Shown here one piece after another: positions 62,400 through 64,000 of a stretch of 64,000 nucleotides of DNA. The translations under genes were made by a program, and so were the position numbers. The notes under the pieces were generated by a model that saw only the letters and a program-made list of their open reading frames with translations, was not told the DNA's origin and ran no database searches. Position 1 is the stretch's first letter. Each line of letters starts with the position of its first letter. Location: the NCBI RefSeq assembly GCF_963662255.1, contig NC_085046.1, positions 95,993,324 through 96,057,323 on the forward strand, in the 5' to 3' direction. The DNA is from Cinclus cinclus (lineage: Eukaryota; Chordata; Aves; Passeriformes; Cinclidae).

Positions 62400-64000
62400 C
62401 CTAATTTCCTGAATTACTGCACTATGGCCAAGGAACTCACTCGTGGATGGCATGCAAGTGATCAGAAACACAAAAAATTACAAGTCCCTAATTTTTGCAA
62501 CAATTCAGAACCATCTTCAAACCAAGGTCTGATTCAATTTGCCAGCATAGATCTCAGAACATCCTAAGCACACTACTGCTGCTTCAGAGCCATAGAATGG
62601 ACACCTCAAGTTGTGTTCTTCCTCTGCTGGTCCTCAATGTAGTAAAACTGACAAGCTTTGGCACCATCATTGTTGGCTTTGCACTAACAATGCATGGCTG
62701 TCAAAGACTGAGTGGGAGCTTCCGACCAAGCTGATTAAAGAAGTCCTCCCACTGAGTCTCAAGGTGCAGGAAAGACCCCCCCCACACCCTGGCTTTCTAA
62801 ACTTCCTAGAGTCACCTGGGCGTGACTGGATCTAATCCTAGGCCCAGAATTCCAGAATTAGTTAATTGTTTGCATTTAAAGGATTATACAGGTGTAACTG
62901 AACCTTGATACACTCTTGTCCTACAGGATTAAGCTGGCAAAACAAATCCATTTATACAAATATAATGAATAATTTATTTAAATTTATTAAAATAATTACA
63001 ATTATTAGCTAAAAATACCTTAATCAGAATTATTCACTATACAGTACATATATTTGTAATAGAACTGAAAAATCTATTTTGAAGCAATTATATTAAAGCA
63101 ATTATAGTGACACAATTACAGTAGAACTAACAAAACAATTATTAAGTAGAAATTGATGATACTCATCCATACCAATCTCAGTGGGCAAATCTCTTTGTCT
63201 CAGCCTCAGGGAATAAGACTGAGGGGCATCCCCACTCAAGGGCAGGATCTTCACACACCTTAGGGAGTCATGTTAGAAGCTCTCACTGTGCAAAAGTGGG
63301 ACTGGCCTCTTATTGTATAAAGTGATTGTCAGTCATACATATTTTTTGGATTATGTGTTGCCATGTGTTGTCTCAGAAAAATATGCTTTGTGCTGAAAAA
63401 TGTGTGAGCAGCATTTTGGTTTATTCTGTCTCCCCTCTCTCTCAGGGTCTGAATACTCTTGCTGCTGCCAGGCTCAGTCAGGGAGCATCTGTCTTGCATG
63501 TCCTCCTGGTGGATCTGATAGTTGGTCAAGATTGTCTCAGGATTCTTTGACATTAACAGCAGCAAAAAGACCTCTTTGCTAGATCTTATCACTGATCAGC
63601 AGATCTTTCTTGATCTACCAAGCAGCAGACCCTCCTTGCCCAAGCCATCACTGATAGATAGCTTGTAAAAAGTGTGACAATCCACTCTTAAGGTGGAGAA
63701 AGATCAATTTCAAGCTTCTGTGTCTCTGCTTAGGTAGAGCACCTTGTTACAATAGCATGACATTAATGGTGTGCAGCAACAGCAGGGTGAACTTCTATGA
63801 AGGATTCTTTCACCCTGGCTTAGGCCTCTTGCACCAGAGCCAATCTAGCAACAAAAGCTGGGTCACTCTTGAAGTGATGGCTGGAAAGGCTCCTCTGTGC
63901 ATCACAATAACTACAGAAGTAACCCTGCCATCTATCCTACCCCTAACCCAGATTCCATGCTTTAAGTAACATTCTGCACCAGGACCTGGAACAACAATTC
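62400..64000 (-). other. GC-shifted unidentified region, possible ERV/LTR material
   Basis: Texture changes here from AT-rich unique DNA to alternating moderately GC-rich blocks. One block is 62400-62860, with a C8 run near 62777. An A/T block at 62960-63140 has TTTATT on the plus strand, hence AATAAA on the minus strand (near 62972). A GC-richer block follows at 63170-63960. The arrangement would fit an ERV or LTR in minus orientation running off the window, but I cannot match it to a family and see no retroviral protein motif in any frame. Overlapping short ORFs on both strands across 63326-63969 are not convincing genes. Confidence 0.25.

Noticed and set aside
1..64000. CRISPR arrays, rRNA genes, bacterial operons or phage modules
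   Set aside because: No spaced direct repeats, no rRNA signatures and no coding density; the DNA is vertebrate in every respect seen.

Overview
The window looks like vertebrate, and specifically avian, nuclear DNA. It is AT-rich and CpG-poor, with short ORFs closed by frequent stops and no operons or ribosome-binding sites. Six fragments of CR1-type LINEs are recognisable, two of them with the typical tail (...GATGATCT..AGGTCTTTTCCAAC.. followed by ATTCTGTG-like repeats). Three fragments belong to one endogenous-retrovirus LTR family that I know from bird, especially songbird, genomes. The assignment to birds is therefore firm; 'passerine' is an inference from the LTR family.

I see no gene that can be called with confidence. 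The window reads as a gene desert or the inside of very large introns. Two stretches are worth testing as terminal coding exons. One is on the plus strand, with a strong 3' splice-site consensus ending at 5930, an open phase to 6122 and a polyadenylation signal at 6813. The other is on the minus strand, open from 11975 to 11556, with a splice-acceptor-like tract inside it and AATAAA downstream. Neither protein is recognised, and ORFs of this length are expected by chance in 64 kb of such DNA.

Layout. 1-157: 3' end of an LTR. 158-7630: mostly unique AT-rich DNA with a short CR1 tail (3038-3099), the plus-strand candidate exon and an unidentified GC-shifted unit (6123-6840). 7630-8572: long CR1 fragment. 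8573-20082: unique AT-rich DNA with the minus-strand candidate ORF and a 42-base A tract. 20083-23915: the most repeat-structured part. A plus-strand LTR is followed by a pure 365-bp GGAGA pentamer array and then an inverted LTR of the same family. 23916-35519: AT-rich DNA with microsatellites and one probable ERV-derived piece (31976-32320). 35520-36205, 42061-42655, 51150-51690 and 55926-56080: further CR1 fragments in both orientations, separated by AT-rich DNA with an AT-repeat block (39.4 kb), a perfect 20-bp palindrome (40755) and an RFX X-box-like site (49842). 57.2-57.7 kb is a small patch richer in G+C and CpG. 59.8 kb carries a cluster of G tracts. 62.4-64 kb is a GC-shifted stretch that may be an unrecognised ERV or LTR.

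No new biological system is evident. The observations most worth a follow-up are the pentamer array with its flanking inverted LTRs, the two candidate exons and the unidentified GC-shifted units.
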